From an uncultured Roseobacter sp. (GTDB lineage: Bacteria > Pseudomonadota > Alphaproteobacteria > Rhodobacterales > Rhodobacteraceae): DNA of 64,000 nt. The notes under the pieces were generated by a model, which ran no database searches, was not told the DNA's origin, and saw nothing but the letters and a program-made list of their open reading frames with translations. Below, piece by piece: positions 21,837-30,447 of this stretch (position 1 is the stretch's first letter; the number at the start of each line of letters is the position of its first letter). Made by a program: the position numbers and the translations under genes. Location of the stretch: assembly GCF_947493125.1 (NCBI RefSeq), contig NZ_CANLQB010000001.1:434001-498000 (forward strand). Direction: 5' to 3'.

Positions 21837-22763
21837 ATGACACTTAGAACAACGGCCAGCGCGCTGGCGTTCCTTTCGATGGCGGGGGTTGCAGCGGCAG
21901 ATTGCTCTGAGGTGACATTCTCCGACGTGGGTTGGACGGATATCACGGCGACAACCGCCGCCACCACAGTCATTCTGGATGCGCTCGGCTATGAAACCGA
22001 TATCAAGGTACTGTCTGTTCCGGTGACCTATACCTCCATGGCGCAGGGAGACGTTGACGTGTTCCTGGGCAACTGGATGCCGACGATGGAGGGCGATATC
22101 GCACCCTACCGTGAGGCAGGCACAGTAGACACCGTGCGGGAGAATCTGGAGGGCGCGAAATACACGCTCGCCGTCAACAAGGCCGCGCTTGACCTTGGAA
22201 TCAAAGACTTTTCCGATATCGCGCAACACGCCGATGCGCTCGACAATCAAATCTATGGCATTGAGCCGGGCAATGATGGCAACCGCCTGATCCAGTCGAT
22301 GATCGACGCCGACGCCTTTGGGTTAAGCGAGTTCGAGGTCAAGGAAAGCTCCGAACAGGGGATGCTGGCGCAGGTCGAGCGTCTGTCGAAGAAGGACGAA
22401 CCCATTGTCTTTCTTGGCTGGGAGCCGCATCCGATGAATGCCAACTTCGACATGGGCTATCTCACCGGAGGCGATGACTACTTCGGCCCCGATCTGGGCG
22501 GCGCAACGGTCTACACCAACACCCGGGCGGGCTATGTCGAAGAGTGCCCGAATGTGGGCAAGCTGCTGACAAATCTCAAGTTCACGCTGGAGATGGAGAA
22601 CGAAATCATGGGCGCGATCCTTGACGATGGCACCGAGCCCTCCGAAGCCGCCACGGCCTGGCTGACCGCAAATCCAGACGCCTTTGTCGCCTGGCTTGAT
22701 GGTGTGACCACGCTGGATGGCGGAGATGGCGCCGCCGCGGTAAAGGCGGCCCTCGGCCTCTGA
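21837..22763 (+). CDS. choX: Choline-binding periplasmic protein of an ABC transporter
   Basis: Substrate-binding protein of 308 residues with a signal peptide ending near GVAAAD and an OpuAC/ProX-type fold. The segments FSDVGWTDI, VFLGNWMPTMEGD and VFLGWEPHPMN supply the aromatic residues that in ChoX-type proteins box the trimethylammonium group. It is followed by permease and ATPase genes in the usual choXWV order, so choline uptake, possibly for glycine betaine synthesis, is the likely role. A strong terminator follows before choW. Confidence 0.9.
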   Translation: MTLRTTASALAFLSMAGVAAADCSEVTFSDVGWTDITATTAATTVILDALGYETDIKVLSVPVTYTSMAQGDVDVFLGNWMPTMEGDIAPYREAGTVDTVRENLEGAKYTLAVNKAALDLGIKDFSDIAQHADALDNQIYGIEPGNDGNRLIQSMIDADAFGLSEFEVKESSEQGMLAQVERLSKKDEPIVFLGWEPHPMNANFDMGYLTGGDDYFGPDLGGATVYTNTRAGYVEECPNVGKLLTNLKFTLEMENEIMGAILDDGTEPSEAATAWLTANPDAFVAWLDGVTTLDGGDGAAAVKAALGL

Positions 22764-22776
22764 CCATCCGACACCA

Positions 22777-22805
22777 CCCCGCGCCAGACCCGGCGCGGGG
22801 TTTTT
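22777..22805 (+). terminator. Terminator between choX and choW
   Basis: A perfect 9-bp stem CCCCGCGCC/GGCGCGGGG with a 6-base loop is followed by five T residues. In the choXWV operon it probably causes partial termination, so that the binding protein is made in excess over the membrane parts. Confidence 0.88.
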
Positions 22806-22830
22806 CCGTCTGCGGAGGAGGGTGCCCGTT

Positions 22831-23667
22831 TTGCTGGATTGGCTCACTGAGACAAAAATACCTGTTGGCCAGAGTGCAGCGGCATTCTTTGATTGGCTCC
22901 AGACCAATGGCGCGTGGTTTTTTGATGGGCTTGCGGTGGTGATGGAGTGGATGATCGACGCGATCCTCTGGGTGCTTCAGACACCGCATCCCTTCGTGAT
23001 CATACTGGCGTTTGTGGCGCTGACCTGGGTGTTGCAGCGCAGCTGGAAAGTCTGCCTTTTTGTGGCGCTCGGGTTTCTCTTCATCCTCAATCAGGACTAT
23101 TGGGAGGAGATGACGGAGAGCATCACGCTGGTGCTTTCTGCCTGTGTGGTCTGTATGGCCATCGGCGTGCCCATCGGCATTGCCGCAGCCCATCGCCCGC
23201 GGCTCTATCAGGCGATGCGGCCGGTGCTGGACCTGATGCAGACCCTGCCCACCTTCGTCTATCTCATCCCTGCGATTGTGTTCTTTGGGATCGGAATGGT
23301 CCCGGGGCTGATCGCGACAGTGATTTTTGTGGTGCCGGCCCCCATCCGTCTCACGCATTTGGGGATCAGCACGACGCCCAAGCCGCTCCTGGAGGCCGCA
23401 GACGCCTTTGGGGCTACGCCGATGCAGAAACTCTGGAAGGTCGAGCTGCCCTTTGCGTTGCCGCAGATCATGGCGGGGCTGAACCAGACGATCATGTTGT
23501 CGCTGTCGATGGTGGTGATCGCGGCTTTGGTGGGGGCGGATGGTCTTGGCGTGCCGGTCGTGCGCGCGCTCAATCAGGTCAATACCGCGCTCGGGTTCGA
23601 GAGCGGTTTCATCATCGTGGTTGTGGCGATCATGCTCGACCGGATGCTGCGAGTGGACCGCAAATGA
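22831..23667 (+). CDS. choW: Choline ABC transporter permease
   Basis: Integral membrane permease of 278 residues with about six helices and the ProW/OpuAB-type EAA loop (LEAADAFGATPMQKLWKVELP). The TTG at 22831 gives MLDWLTETKIPVG, like other ChoW starts, and has GGAGGAGG 10 bases upstream; a GTG at 22822 is too close to that site. Its stop overlaps the choV ATG (ATGA). Confidence 0.9.
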   Translation: MLDWLTETKIPVGQSAAAFFDWLQTNGAWFFDGLAVVMEWMIDAILWVLQTPHPFVIILAFVALTWVLQRSWKVCLFVALGFLFILNQDYWEEMTESITLVLSACVVCMAIGVPIGIAAAHRPRLYQAMRPVLDLMQTLPTFVYLIPAIVFFGIGMVPGLIATVIFVVPAPIRLTHLGISTTPKPLLEAADAFGATPMQKLWKVELPFALPQIMAGLNQTIMLSLSMVVIAALVGADGLGVPVVRALNQVNTALGFESGFIIVVVAIMLDRMLRVDRK

Positions 23668-24695
23668 CCAGTGCGGTTGAATTCGACAACGTGTCTATCG
23701 TGTTCGGGGAAGCCCCCAAGAAGGCACTGCCGGAGATGGATGCGGGCAAATCCCGGACCGAGGTGCAACAGGCCACCAATCAGGTGCTGGGCGTGCATAA
23801 TTGTTCGCTGGACGTGGCTGCGGGCGAAATCCTGGTGCTCATGGGCCTGTCCGGGTCCGGCAAATCGACGCTCCTGCGTGCGGTGAATGGGCTCAATCCG
23901 GTGGTGCGGGGGGCCGTCCGTGTGCATGACGGTGACTGGTCCTGCGACGTGACCCACAGCTCCGCCAATGATCTGCGTCGGGTGCGGCGCGAATGCGTGT
24001 CCATGGTGTTTCAGCAATTCGGTCTTCTGCCCTGGCGCACGGTGCGCGAGAACGTCGGGCTCGGGCTCGAACTGGCGGATGTGTCCAAGGCGGAACGTCT
24101 GGAGCGAGCCGATCGGCAGTTGGAGCTCGTCGGCCTGTCAGACTGGGCAGACCGCAAGGTTGGAGAGTTGTCGGGCGGGATGCAGCAGCGGGTCGGGCTG
24201 GCCCGGGCCTTTGTGACCGAGGCGCCGATTCTGCTCATGGACGAGCCGTTTTCAGCTCTCGACCCGCTGATCCGGAACCGGTTGCAGGACGAGTTGATCG
24301 ACCTCCAGCGTGATCTGAAGCGCACGATCATCTTCGTCAGCCATGATCTGGACGAGGCGTTCAAACTTGGCGACCGCATCGCCATCATGGAGGGCGGGCG
24401 CATTGTGCAATGCGGCACCCCGCAGGAGATTTTCTCCAATCCGGTCAACGACTATGTCGCGGACTTCGTCGCCCACATGAACCCGCTGGGTGTGTTGTCT
24501 GCGAGCGACGTGATGGAACCGGCAGGGGACGCGCCTGCGGAACGCGTCGCGGCGGATACTGACGTCGAAACCGTCATGCGCAAGCTGCTTAATGTCGATG
24601 GCCCCGTCGGTGTGGAGAAAGAAGGGGCGCTGGTTGGTCAGGTGACGAAAAGCGGAGTGATCGCGCGCATCCTCGATCCGCGCGATACACCTTAG
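23664..24695 (+). CDS. choV: Choline ABC transporter ATP-binding protein
   Basis: ATPase of 343 residues with Walker A GLSGSGKST, the Q-loop, signature ELSGGMQQRVGLAR and Walker B ILLMDEPFSAL. Upstream of Walker A is the N-terminal extension typical of ProV/OpuAA proteins. The C-terminal tail is a short CBS-like remnant. It overlaps choW by four bases and ends just before a convergent cytochrome gene. Confidence 0.92.
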   Translation: MTSAVEFDNVSIVFGEAPKKALPEMDAGKSRTEVQQATNQVLGVHNCSLDVAAGEILVLMGLSGSGKSTLLRAVNGLNPVVRGAVRVHDGDWSCDVTHSSANDLRRVRRECVSMVFQQFGLLPWRTVRENVGLGLELADVSKAERLERADRQLELVGLSDWADRKVGELSGGMQQRVGLARAFVTEAPILLMDEPFSALDPLIRNRLQDELIDLQRDLKRTIIFVSHDLDEAFKLGDRIAIMEGGRIVQCGTPQEIFSNPVNDYVADFVAHMNPLGVLSASDVMEPAGDAPAERVAADTDVETVMRKLLNVDGPVGVEKEGALVGQVTKSGVIARILDPRDTP

Positions 24696-24704
24696 GCTCA
24701 GAGG

Positions 24705-25094
24705 CTAGTCCTGGATGGTCCTCAGCCAGGCCACCAGATCGGCGACCGGTTGGCTGGTCATCACTGGCTGTCCGCTTTCTGTCGCGATGGCGACGCCAGT
24801 GCCTTCGAAAAACCAGCCATAGACTGGCATGTCGCTGCCGTGGCTGACCAATGGATCCCTGCCGTCGATCCGCTTGACGACCCGGTAAACCGGGAAGCTG
24901 CCTTCGTGCCGTTCGGACAGCGTCGTCAGATCTGCCGGTTGGATCAGCAGAATAGGGGCCATGGGCCCCTTGCCCTCTGCTTCAGCGCCATGACAGGCGG
25001 CGCAGTGCAGGCGAAACAGCCGTTCCCCTTCCTCTGTATCCTGGGCCGCCAGTGGTTGGCCAAGGCAAACCGCGAGGGCGAGCAAAAAACGCAT
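24705..25094 (-). CDS. Small exported c-type cytochrome
   Basis: Monohaem cytochrome c of 129 residues with a signal peptide ending near PLAAQ, one CAACH haem-binding motif and a probable axial methionine in GSDMPVYG. It would act in the periplasm as an electron carrier. An FNR-type palindrome lies 56 bases upstream of its start, suggesting control by oxygen or nitric oxide. The gene is convergent with choV. Confidence 0.85.
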   Translation of the reverse strand: MRFLLALAVCLGQPLAAQDTEEGERLFRLHCAACHGAEAEGKGPMAPILLIQPADLTTLSERHEGSFPVYRVVKRIDGRDPLVSHGSDMPVYGWFFEGTGVAIATESGQPVMTSQPVADLVAWLRTIQD

Positions 25095-25149
25095 ATTCAG
25101 CTCCTATTTCTGTTTTCCTGCAGCGTAGTGCAGACTGCGTTGGTGCACG

Positions 25150-25163
25150 TTGACCTACGTCAA
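25150..25163. promoter_or_regulatory. FNR/NnrR-type binding site
   Basis: TTGAC-CTAC-GTCAA is a perfect 5-4-5 palindrome very close to the FNR/DNR consensus TTGAT-N4-ATCAA. It is centred about 62 bases upstream of the cytochrome c start codon. No other gene is well placed to use it. Confidence 0.5.
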
Positions 25164-25316
25164 TACCGCGGCGGGCGACGACGGGGCAATTTCTTAGCTG
25201 TCCTAACCTCACAAAACTGTGCCGCTACATTGGTTTTTGGAGGAGGACGTGGAATGGCGCGGAAACGGCGGTAAAACGACGATGTATTGAAGCTGATGCG
25301 TGAGATCGAGCTGAAG

Positions 25317-25742
25317 CTATTCAACGTCTGTCGGGTCGATGATGACCACCCGGCCGTGCAGTGGTCCGCCCGGTGCAAATTCCTTCAAACCGGCAATGTT
25401 GCGGATGAGATCACCTTGGCGGTCGAGCACAACCACGCTTTGCTCGCCTGCCGGCACGACCTGAAGATCGTTGGCAATCAGATACTGGAGCGTCTGGGTT
25501 TTGCTGTGCCCGCTCCCAGCGACAATATGATGAGGTTCAAAACGCACCGGCTGCGGGACGGTATAGGTGACGGCCTGATCGAAGATAGCCGCAAGGGATG
25601 TTCCAGACAGATAGGATTGCACCAATCTGACTGGGTCTTTCTCGTCGGGTTGTGATGGTGTTTTCGGTTGCCTGGTGAACGAGCCAGGATCAGCCGGATT
25701 ATGCAGCCTAGAAAAGCCTGAGTGGGCGATTGTTGGTATCAC
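25317..25742 (-). pseudogene. Truncated secretion/conjugation ATPase-like gene
   Basis: The 141-residue frame looks like the N-terminal third of a DUF87/TraC-like ATPase. It has a linker region, then FEPHHIVAGSGHSKTQTLQYL where a Walker A would stand (here GSGHSKTQ, with His for the usual Gly), then VVVLDRQGDLIR. It stops abruptly after VIIDPTDVE where relatives would continue, and neither of the other two reverse frames continues the protein convincingly. It lies outside the predicted left end of the island and may be a relic of an earlier insertion. The start is a GTG inside an inverted repeat. Confidence 0.45.
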
Positions 25743-25758
25743 GTCGCCGATACCAACA
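25731..25758. repeat. 10-bp inverted repeat, operator-like
   Basis: TGTTGGTATC and GATACCAACA form perfect arms around 8 bases, overlapping the GTG start of the broken ATPase-like gene. A third half-site GGTACCAACA follows at 25763-25772. The arrangement suggests a repressor site left from the older element. Confidence 0.4.
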
Positions 25759-25868
25759 AAACGGTACCAACACTTGTGGGACGTATTGGGACGTCCTAAG
25801 ACTAACTTATAGCTAAAATATTGATTTTATTCAATCTTATCCGTCGGAAATTGCCTCAGTTTGATTAG

Positions 25869-25911
25869 TGGTGCGCCCAAGCGGAGCAAGTTCGAACCAT
25901 ATTTTAGGTGA
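25869..25911. other. Left attachment site of the element
   Basis: Bases 25869-25885 match the tRNA 3' end at 48300-48316 in 14 of 17 positions. TTTTAGGTGA at 25902-25911 is the reverse complement of TCACCTAAAA at 48283-48292 beside the right end. When the ends are joined in a circle these arms lie symmetrically about the repeat, as expected for a serine-recombinase attP. Confidence 0.6.
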
Positions 25912-26044
25912 TTTTGCGGACTGTGCTGGCGATGAAGAGCAGTCATTTGAGCGACTTGTTCCCGATGACTTGTTTGAGGAGTTAGAGCGTTGGCATGATG
26001 TCTTGAAGCCTCATGCCAATGAGTTGCGGGGGCCGCGGCCATGA
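25871..26044 (+). CDS. Small ORF spanning the left attachment site; continuation of the recombinase in the circle
   Basis: This 57-residue frame starts at a GTG inside the left attachment repeat and ends with TGA overlapping the mobC ATG (ATGA). It is acidic and Trp/Glu/Leu-rich near its end (FEELERWHDVLKPHANEL). It has no convincing ribosome site of its own. Joining the element ends puts it in frame with the serine recombinase at its residue 514, so in the excised form it would be the recombinase C-terminus. In the integrated state it may be silent or only weakly translated. Confidence 0.5.
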   Translation: MRPSGASSNHILGDFADCAGDEEQSFERLVPDDLFEELERWHDVLKPHANELRGPRP

Positions 26045-26427
26045 GCAATGTCCAGACCAAGAACAGCAGACTAAAAAGAGCCGCGCCGCTGTCGCTAAGA
26101 CTGAGCAAGGCCGAACGTCAGCAGCTTGAGTGCCAGGCTGGTGGCATGGCTCTGGGGGCATACATCAAGTCTATGGTGTTTGCCGATGCGGCTCCCAAAT
26201 ACCGCAAGAGGCAAAAACCACCTGTTGCGGAGCAACAGCTGCTTGCTGAGGTTTTAGCACGGCTGGGACAATCGCGGACTTCCAGCAATCTGAACCAGAT
26301 TGCCAAACACCTCAATCAGGGCACGCTGGTGCTGGATGACGAGTTGACCGCTGGTCTCAATCGCGCCGTCGCAGAAGTCGCATGGATGCGCATGACCTTG
26401 ATGCGCGCCCTTGGAATCAAATTGTGA
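26041..26427 (+). CDS. MobC-like relaxosome accessory protein
   Basis: Protein of 128 residues with a basic N-terminus and the MobC pattern: LSLRLSKAERQQLECQAGGMALGAYIKSMVF, then SSNLNQIAKHLNQG near the middle. Such proteins help the relaxase open oriT DNA. Its ATG overlaps the preceding small frame and its stop overlaps the relaxase GTG, forming a tightly coupled mobilization operon. Confidence 0.8.
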   Translation: MSNVQTKNSRLKRAAPLSLRLSKAERQQLECQAGGMALGAYIKSMVFADAAPKYRKRQKPPVAEQQLLAEVLARLGQSRTSSNLNQIAKHLNQGTLVLDDELTAGLNRAVAEVAWMRMTLMRALGIKL

Positions 26428-27701
26428 TCTTGATCGCCTCACAGCGGTCCGGTGCGCATGCTTTGGCGGATCATCTGATGAACGCCCATGACAACGATCA
26501 TGTCGAGGTGATCGAGATATCCGGCTTTGTGGCAGATGATCTACATGGGGCGTTCGCAGAAGCCCATGCGATATCGAAAGCCACGCGCTGCACACAATAT
26601 CTGTTTTCTGTCAGTCTCAATCCGCCCGAAGAGGTGATGGTCACGCATGAAGGCTTTATTGAGGCCGCAGATCGTGTTGCCGAGAGGCTCGGCCTGACCG
26701 ACCAACCGCGCGCGATTGCAATCCACGAAAAACAAGGCCGTCGCCATGCGCATGTTGTCTTCTCCCGCATTGATGCTGAAACCATGACGGCGATCAATCT
26801 GCCCCACTTCAAAGCCAAACTGCGGGATGTCTCGCGGGATCTGTTTTTGGATCATGGGTGGGAGTTGCCACCGGGCTTGAAAACCTATGGCGACAAGGAT
26901 CCGCTGAACTTTACTTTGCAGGAATGGCAGCAAGCCCAACGGATCGGTATTGATCCAAGAGAGATGAAGCAGCTTTTTCGAGAAGCCTGGGAGCGGTCAG
27001 ATGATCGAAACTCTCTGACCCGCGCCTTGGCAGACAAGGGCTTGTACCTTACCAAGGGTGATCGGCGCGGTGTCGTTGCTTTGGACATCTCAGGCAATGT
27101 CTATGCCCTGTCTCGCTGGGCAGGTGTAAAGGCCAAGGATATCAAAGACCGCGTCGGCGATACATCGCAGCTACCAAGCGTTGCTGACACCGCATCAATG
27201 CTTCGGGCCAAGAAGACAGATCAGGTCCGTGATTACATCACACAGATCAAAGATCGGCATGCACAAGATATGCAGCCATTCGTGGATGAACGCGCTGCCA
27301 TGGTCATGAGCCAACGCGAAGAGCGGAAAGAACTGAATACTAAACAAGAGCAACGGCGCAGGCTTGAAACCAAAGCGCGCATGGATCGTCTCAACAAGGG
27401 ACTGCGCGGTTTGTTTGATCGTCTGACGGGAGCCCATCGCAGAACCGTCAAGCGGAATGAGCGAGAGGCGTTGAGTTGCGCCCACCGGGATCAGGAGCAA
27501 CGGGATAGCCTGATCCTGGCACAAATGACTGACCGCAAAGAGCTGCAGGACCGCGCCAAAGCGATCAAGGCGAAGCACAGAAAAGACCGTCAACATCTTG
27601 CCAAGACCATCGCAGCCTATATCAGAAGGCCAACTGTGGATCGATCATCCTCTCAGGAGCATGGAATAAGAAGACTACAGGGACCGTCGTTGGATCGGTA
27701 A
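26424..27701 (+). CDS. Relaxase / mobilization nuclease
   Basis: Protein of 425 residues that would nick oriT and lead the transferred strand. The N-terminal half has the MobA/VirD2-type pattern, with ALADHLMNAHDNDHVEV, a middle EAADRVAERLGL segment and the histidine motif HEKQGRRHAHVVFSRI, which carries the metal-binding histidines. The C-terminal half is a basic helical region. I start at the GTG 26424, which overlaps the mobC stop (GTGA). Confidence 0.82.
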   Translation: MILIASQRSGAHALADHLMNAHDNDHVEVIEISGFVADDLHGAFAEAHAISKATRCTQYLFSVSLNPPEEVMVTHEGFIEAADRVAERLGLTDQPRAIAIHEKQGRRHAHVVFSRIDAETMTAINLPHFKAKLRDVSRDLFLDHGWELPPGLKTYGDKDPLNFTLQEWQQAQRIGIDPREMKQLFREAWERSDDRNSLTRALADKGLYLTKGDRRGVVALDISGNVYALSRWAGVKAKDIKDRVGDTSQLPSVADTASMLRAKKTDQVRDYITQIKDRHAQDMQPFVDERAAMVMSQREERKELNTKQEQRRRLETKARMDRLNKGLRGLFDRLTGAHRRTVKRNEREALSCAHRDQEQRDSLILAQMTDRKELQDRAKAIKAKHRKDRQHLAKTIAAYIRRPTVDRSSSQEHGIRRLQGPSLDR

Positions 27702-27703
27702 TT

Positions 27704-27738
27704 CACCCGCTTTCACCCGCGCTCTACCCGCGCGGGCG
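27704..27738. repeat. Clustered ACCCGC repeats upstream of the coupling-protein gene
   Basis: CACCCGC occurs twice at 10-base spacing (27704-27710 and 27714-27720), followed by the palindromic ACCCGCGCGGGC at about 27726-27737. The cluster lies between the relaxase and coupling-protein genes and could be a regulator site or part of an oriT; neither is proven. Confidence 0.35.
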
Positions 27739-27795
27739 ATGCACGTCTTGCTTCATGTGAACAGCACTTGAAACTCTAAATCTGGAGATGTGCTC

Positions 27796-29628
27796 ATGAC
27801 ACGATCACTTCATCACTATGCCCTGTGGGGCACTCAACTGGCCTTTTTACTTGCTGCGGGAGACGCAGCAGCTCAGGGCCTCTTCGACTTCAATACGGTC
27901 AACTACCGGTCATGGGAAGAATACCATGGCTGGATGGCTGCATCGCGCTTTGTGCTCATTGCAGGCGCGGTCATATCGGGTTTTGTGCTTGGCTGGTTTT
28001 GTTCGCCACAAGCCAAAGCCTTCCGGCTTGTGCTCTTAAGCGTCATCGCGGTTTTTGCCATTGGCTTTGCCGTCTTTACCGATGGAGCCTTGGGCTGGGG
28101 GCTTGCATCAACGCTTGCCATCATCGGTTTCTTCTGTGGGTTGGGCTTCTGGTTGGCCCGCGTTGTGGCCCGCATGGCAGAGGTGCCAACGACATTTGGT
28201 TCCGCCAAATTGGCGAGTGTGGATCATCTTCAAAGCAAAAACCTGTTTGGTCGGGATGGGATCATTCTCGGTAAGGTTTATGATGGTGAGGACCGTCAAC
28301 ATGACCTGTCTTACAAGGGCAATCGGCATTTGTTCACCCTTGCGCCTACCGGGTCAGGGAAAGGTGTTGGTCCCATCATCTCAAACCTTCTGAACTACAC
28401 GGGCTCTGTGCTGGTGGTTGATCCCAAGGGTGAGAATTTGATGATTACCGGCAAAGCCCGTGAGGCCATGGGGCAAAGGGTCATTGGCATTGATCCCTGG
28501 GATATTGCTGCCACCAAATCGGGCTTCAAACCTGCGCGGATCAATCCCATTGATTGGTGTGATCTGGCTGATCCTGATGCCCCTGAGAATGCCATGCTGC
28601 TTGCCGATGCGTTGATTGAGAAGTCTGAGAAGGCCGATCCCTTCTGGGCCGAAGAATCTCAAGCCATCCTGCAAGGTCTGATCCTGCTTGTGGCATTTGA
28701 TATGGCCTATAATGGCAAGCGCAATCTCGGCACTGTACGGGATTTGATGTTGCTGACAGGCGATGACCAGATTGCTCTATTTGAGCGTATGGCCAACTCG
28801 CCGCATGCACTGATTGCCAGTACGGGCGCGCGGTGTCTGCAAAAAGACCCGAAGCTCTTGAGCAATGTCATGACGACACTGCAATCCCAGACCCATATGC
28901 TGGATAGCGAGCGTGTGCGGGATGTGCTCTCGGCATCAGACTTCGACTTTGCTGATCTCAAAAACGATCAGGTGTCCATCTATCTGATCCTGCCAGCAGA
29001 CAGGCTGGAGGCGTTTAGCCGCTTGCTGCGCCTTCTGGTCCAACAGGCCATCACGGTCAATGCGCGCAACATTGATGTGAAGCCCGCAAAGCCGGCCCTC
29101 TTCATTCTTGACGAGATGCCAGCCTTGGGACGACTCAAGATGGTGGAGCAGGCCTATGGTCTTATGAGGGGCTTTGGCATGCAAATCTGGGGCATTGCCC
29201 AAGATTTGTGCCAGCTTCGCAAAGTCTATGGCGAGGATTATGAGACCCTCATCGCCAATAGTGGAGCCGTGGCGTACTTTGGGTCGCTTGATAATCGCAC
29301 AACCGAATACTTCTCCAATGCCTGCGGCCAGACGACCGTGTGGAACGTGTCATCCGCGATTGCCTCGGCTGTCAGCTCATCTTCCGGTCAAAGTGGCGGC
29401 TCTACCAGTCAGTCCATCACCGACACCGACACAAGGGCAGCATCACAGCGCAAGCTGATCTACCCTGATGAGCTGCGCAGGATGGATGAGGATTTGCAGC
29501 TTGTCCTGATCGAAAACGCCGATCCGATCATCGCTGAAAAACTGCGTTGGTATGAAGATGCTGAGCTGAGCCCCAAGGGCGTCAATCTGCATGCGAAAGC
29601 TGAACAGACCCCCATGACTGAGGCTTAA
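27796..29628 (+). CDS. VirD4/TraG-type coupling protein
   Basis: Membrane ATPase of 610 residues that would bring the relaxase-DNA complex to a secretion channel. After an N-terminal hydrophobic stretch and two or three membrane helices (to about residue 125) it has Walker A LAPTGSGKGVG, VVDPKGEN, Walker B LFILDEMPALGRL and a C-terminal Ser-rich part. The ATG at 27796 follows GGAG. Having a coupling protein but no channel genes fits an element that borrows a helper's secretion apparatus. Confidence 0.9.
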   Translation: MTRSLHHYALWGTQLAFLLAAGDAAAQGLFDFNTVNYRSWEEYHGWMAASRFVLIAGAVISGFVLGWFCSPQAKAFRLVLLSVIAVFAIGFAVFTDGALGWGLASTLAIIGFFCGLGFWLARVVARMAEVPTTFGSAKLASVDHLQSKNLFGRDGIILGKVYDGEDRQHDLSYKGNRHLFTLAPTGSGKGVGPIISNLLNYTGSVLVVDPKGENLMITGKAREAMGQRVIGIDPWDIAATKSGFKPARINPIDWCDLADPDAPENAMLLADALIEKSEKADPFWAEESQAILQGLILLVAFDMAYNGKRNLGTVRDLMLLTGDDQIALFERMANSPHALIASTGARCLQKDPKLLSNVMTTLQSQTHMLDSERVRDVLSASDFDFADLKNDQVSIYLILPADRLEAFSRLLRLLVQQAITVNARNIDVKPAKPALFILDEMPALGRLKMVEQAYGLMRGFGMQIWGIAQDLCQLRKVYGEDYETLIANSGAVAYFGSLDNRTTEYFSNACGQTTVWNVSSAIASAVSSSSGQSGGSTSQSITDTDTRAASQRKLIYPDELRRMDEDLQLVLIENADPIIAEKLRWYEDAELSPKGVNLHAKAEQTPMTEA

Positions 29629-29642
29629 GCCATGCAGCTAGT

Positions 29643-29669
29643 CTCCTCGGCGGCATCGCCGCCGGGGAG
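29643..29669. other. Strong 12-bp hairpin without a T-run
   Basis: CTCCTCGGCGGC and GCCGCCGGGGAG pair over 12 bp (one G-U) around a 3-base loop, between the coupling-protein gene and the next gene. No T-run follows, so it is more likely an mRNA processing or protective structure than a terminator. Confidence 0.4.
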
Positions 29670-29718
29670 CCTTCCATGACCCATCAAATCGATACCAGCT
29701 TGTGAGGAGTTATCATCC

Positions 29719-30387
29719 ATGGCTGACGACAAAAGCACACAACCCGCAAAAATCCCCTTCCAAAGATCAGAGAAAGACAAAATCGACTTCAAGCGCGCAG
29801 AGGAGCCATCGCAAGAGATGACCAATCCTGATGGATCGCCTCTGCGAAATAAAGATAATGCCCAGCCCGAACTCAAACCGGGATATGCCTACCACTCTCA
29901 ACAAAATCTTGCGCCTGGGGGTGCCACGGGCATCAGAACCACTCGTGCATCAAAAGCGCCCGAGGCATCTGTAGAAAACGATTCCGATCCCGCGTTCACC
30001 ATTGAGTTTGTGCCGGATTTTGAAGTACCAGCCCCCGATAATAATCCATCGCAAGAGCAAGCCGGGCTATCCATTGATGGTAGTGGGCGGGATGACGATC
30101 TATGGATCAGCGGTCGCATCGTAGATATGCCGGGCTACAGCTTCGACGCCAAACAATATGACGAACCCTCCCGTTTTGGCATTGAGGGCGGCACGATCTC
30201 GAAACTAGAAATCCGCAAAGATGATGAGCTGGTTATTCATTATCAGCGCGGCTGGGATATCGAGCCCCAGACAGCCGAGCAAAAGGAGGCGCTGCATCGT
30301 ATTCGTACAGGTCTTGATGATGGACCTACGAGACGCATTGCCGCGCCTGACCGTGATCCTGGCAACGGGCATGACATCGAGCGGTAG
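29719..30387 (+). CDS. Hydrophilic protein of unknown function following the coupling protein
   Basis: I do not recognise the 222-residue product. It is soluble and charged. The first 90 residues are low-complexity and rich in Lys, Glu, Pro and Gln, and a more ordered second half contains DDDLWISGRIVDMPGYSFDAKQYDEPSRFGIEGG. It sits 90 bases downstream of the coupling-protein gene on the same strand, so a role in mobilization is possible but not shown. Confidence 0.6.
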   Translation: MADDKSTQPAKIPFQRSEKDKIDFKRAEEPSQEMTNPDGSPLRNKDNAQPELKPGYAYHSQQNLAPGGATGIRTTRASKAPEASVENDSDPAFTIEFVPDFEVPAPDNNPSQEQAGLSIDGSGRDDDLWISGRIVDMPGYSFDAKQYDEPSRFGIEGGTISKLEIRKDDELVIHYQRGWDIEPQTAEQKEALHRIRTGLDDGPTRRIAAPDRDPGNGHDIER

Positions 30388-30447
30388 ATCAGCTCTGGGA
30401 TTATTCTCCTAAGGCAGGATGGCAATGATTCATGCTATCCTGCTTTT

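Noticed and set aside
25160-25378. Minus-strand frame that might continue the broken ATPase after a frameshift
   Set aside because: Its Ser/Arg/Pro-rich sequence does not look like the next part of such an ATPase, so a simple frameshift is not supported; truncation is more likely.
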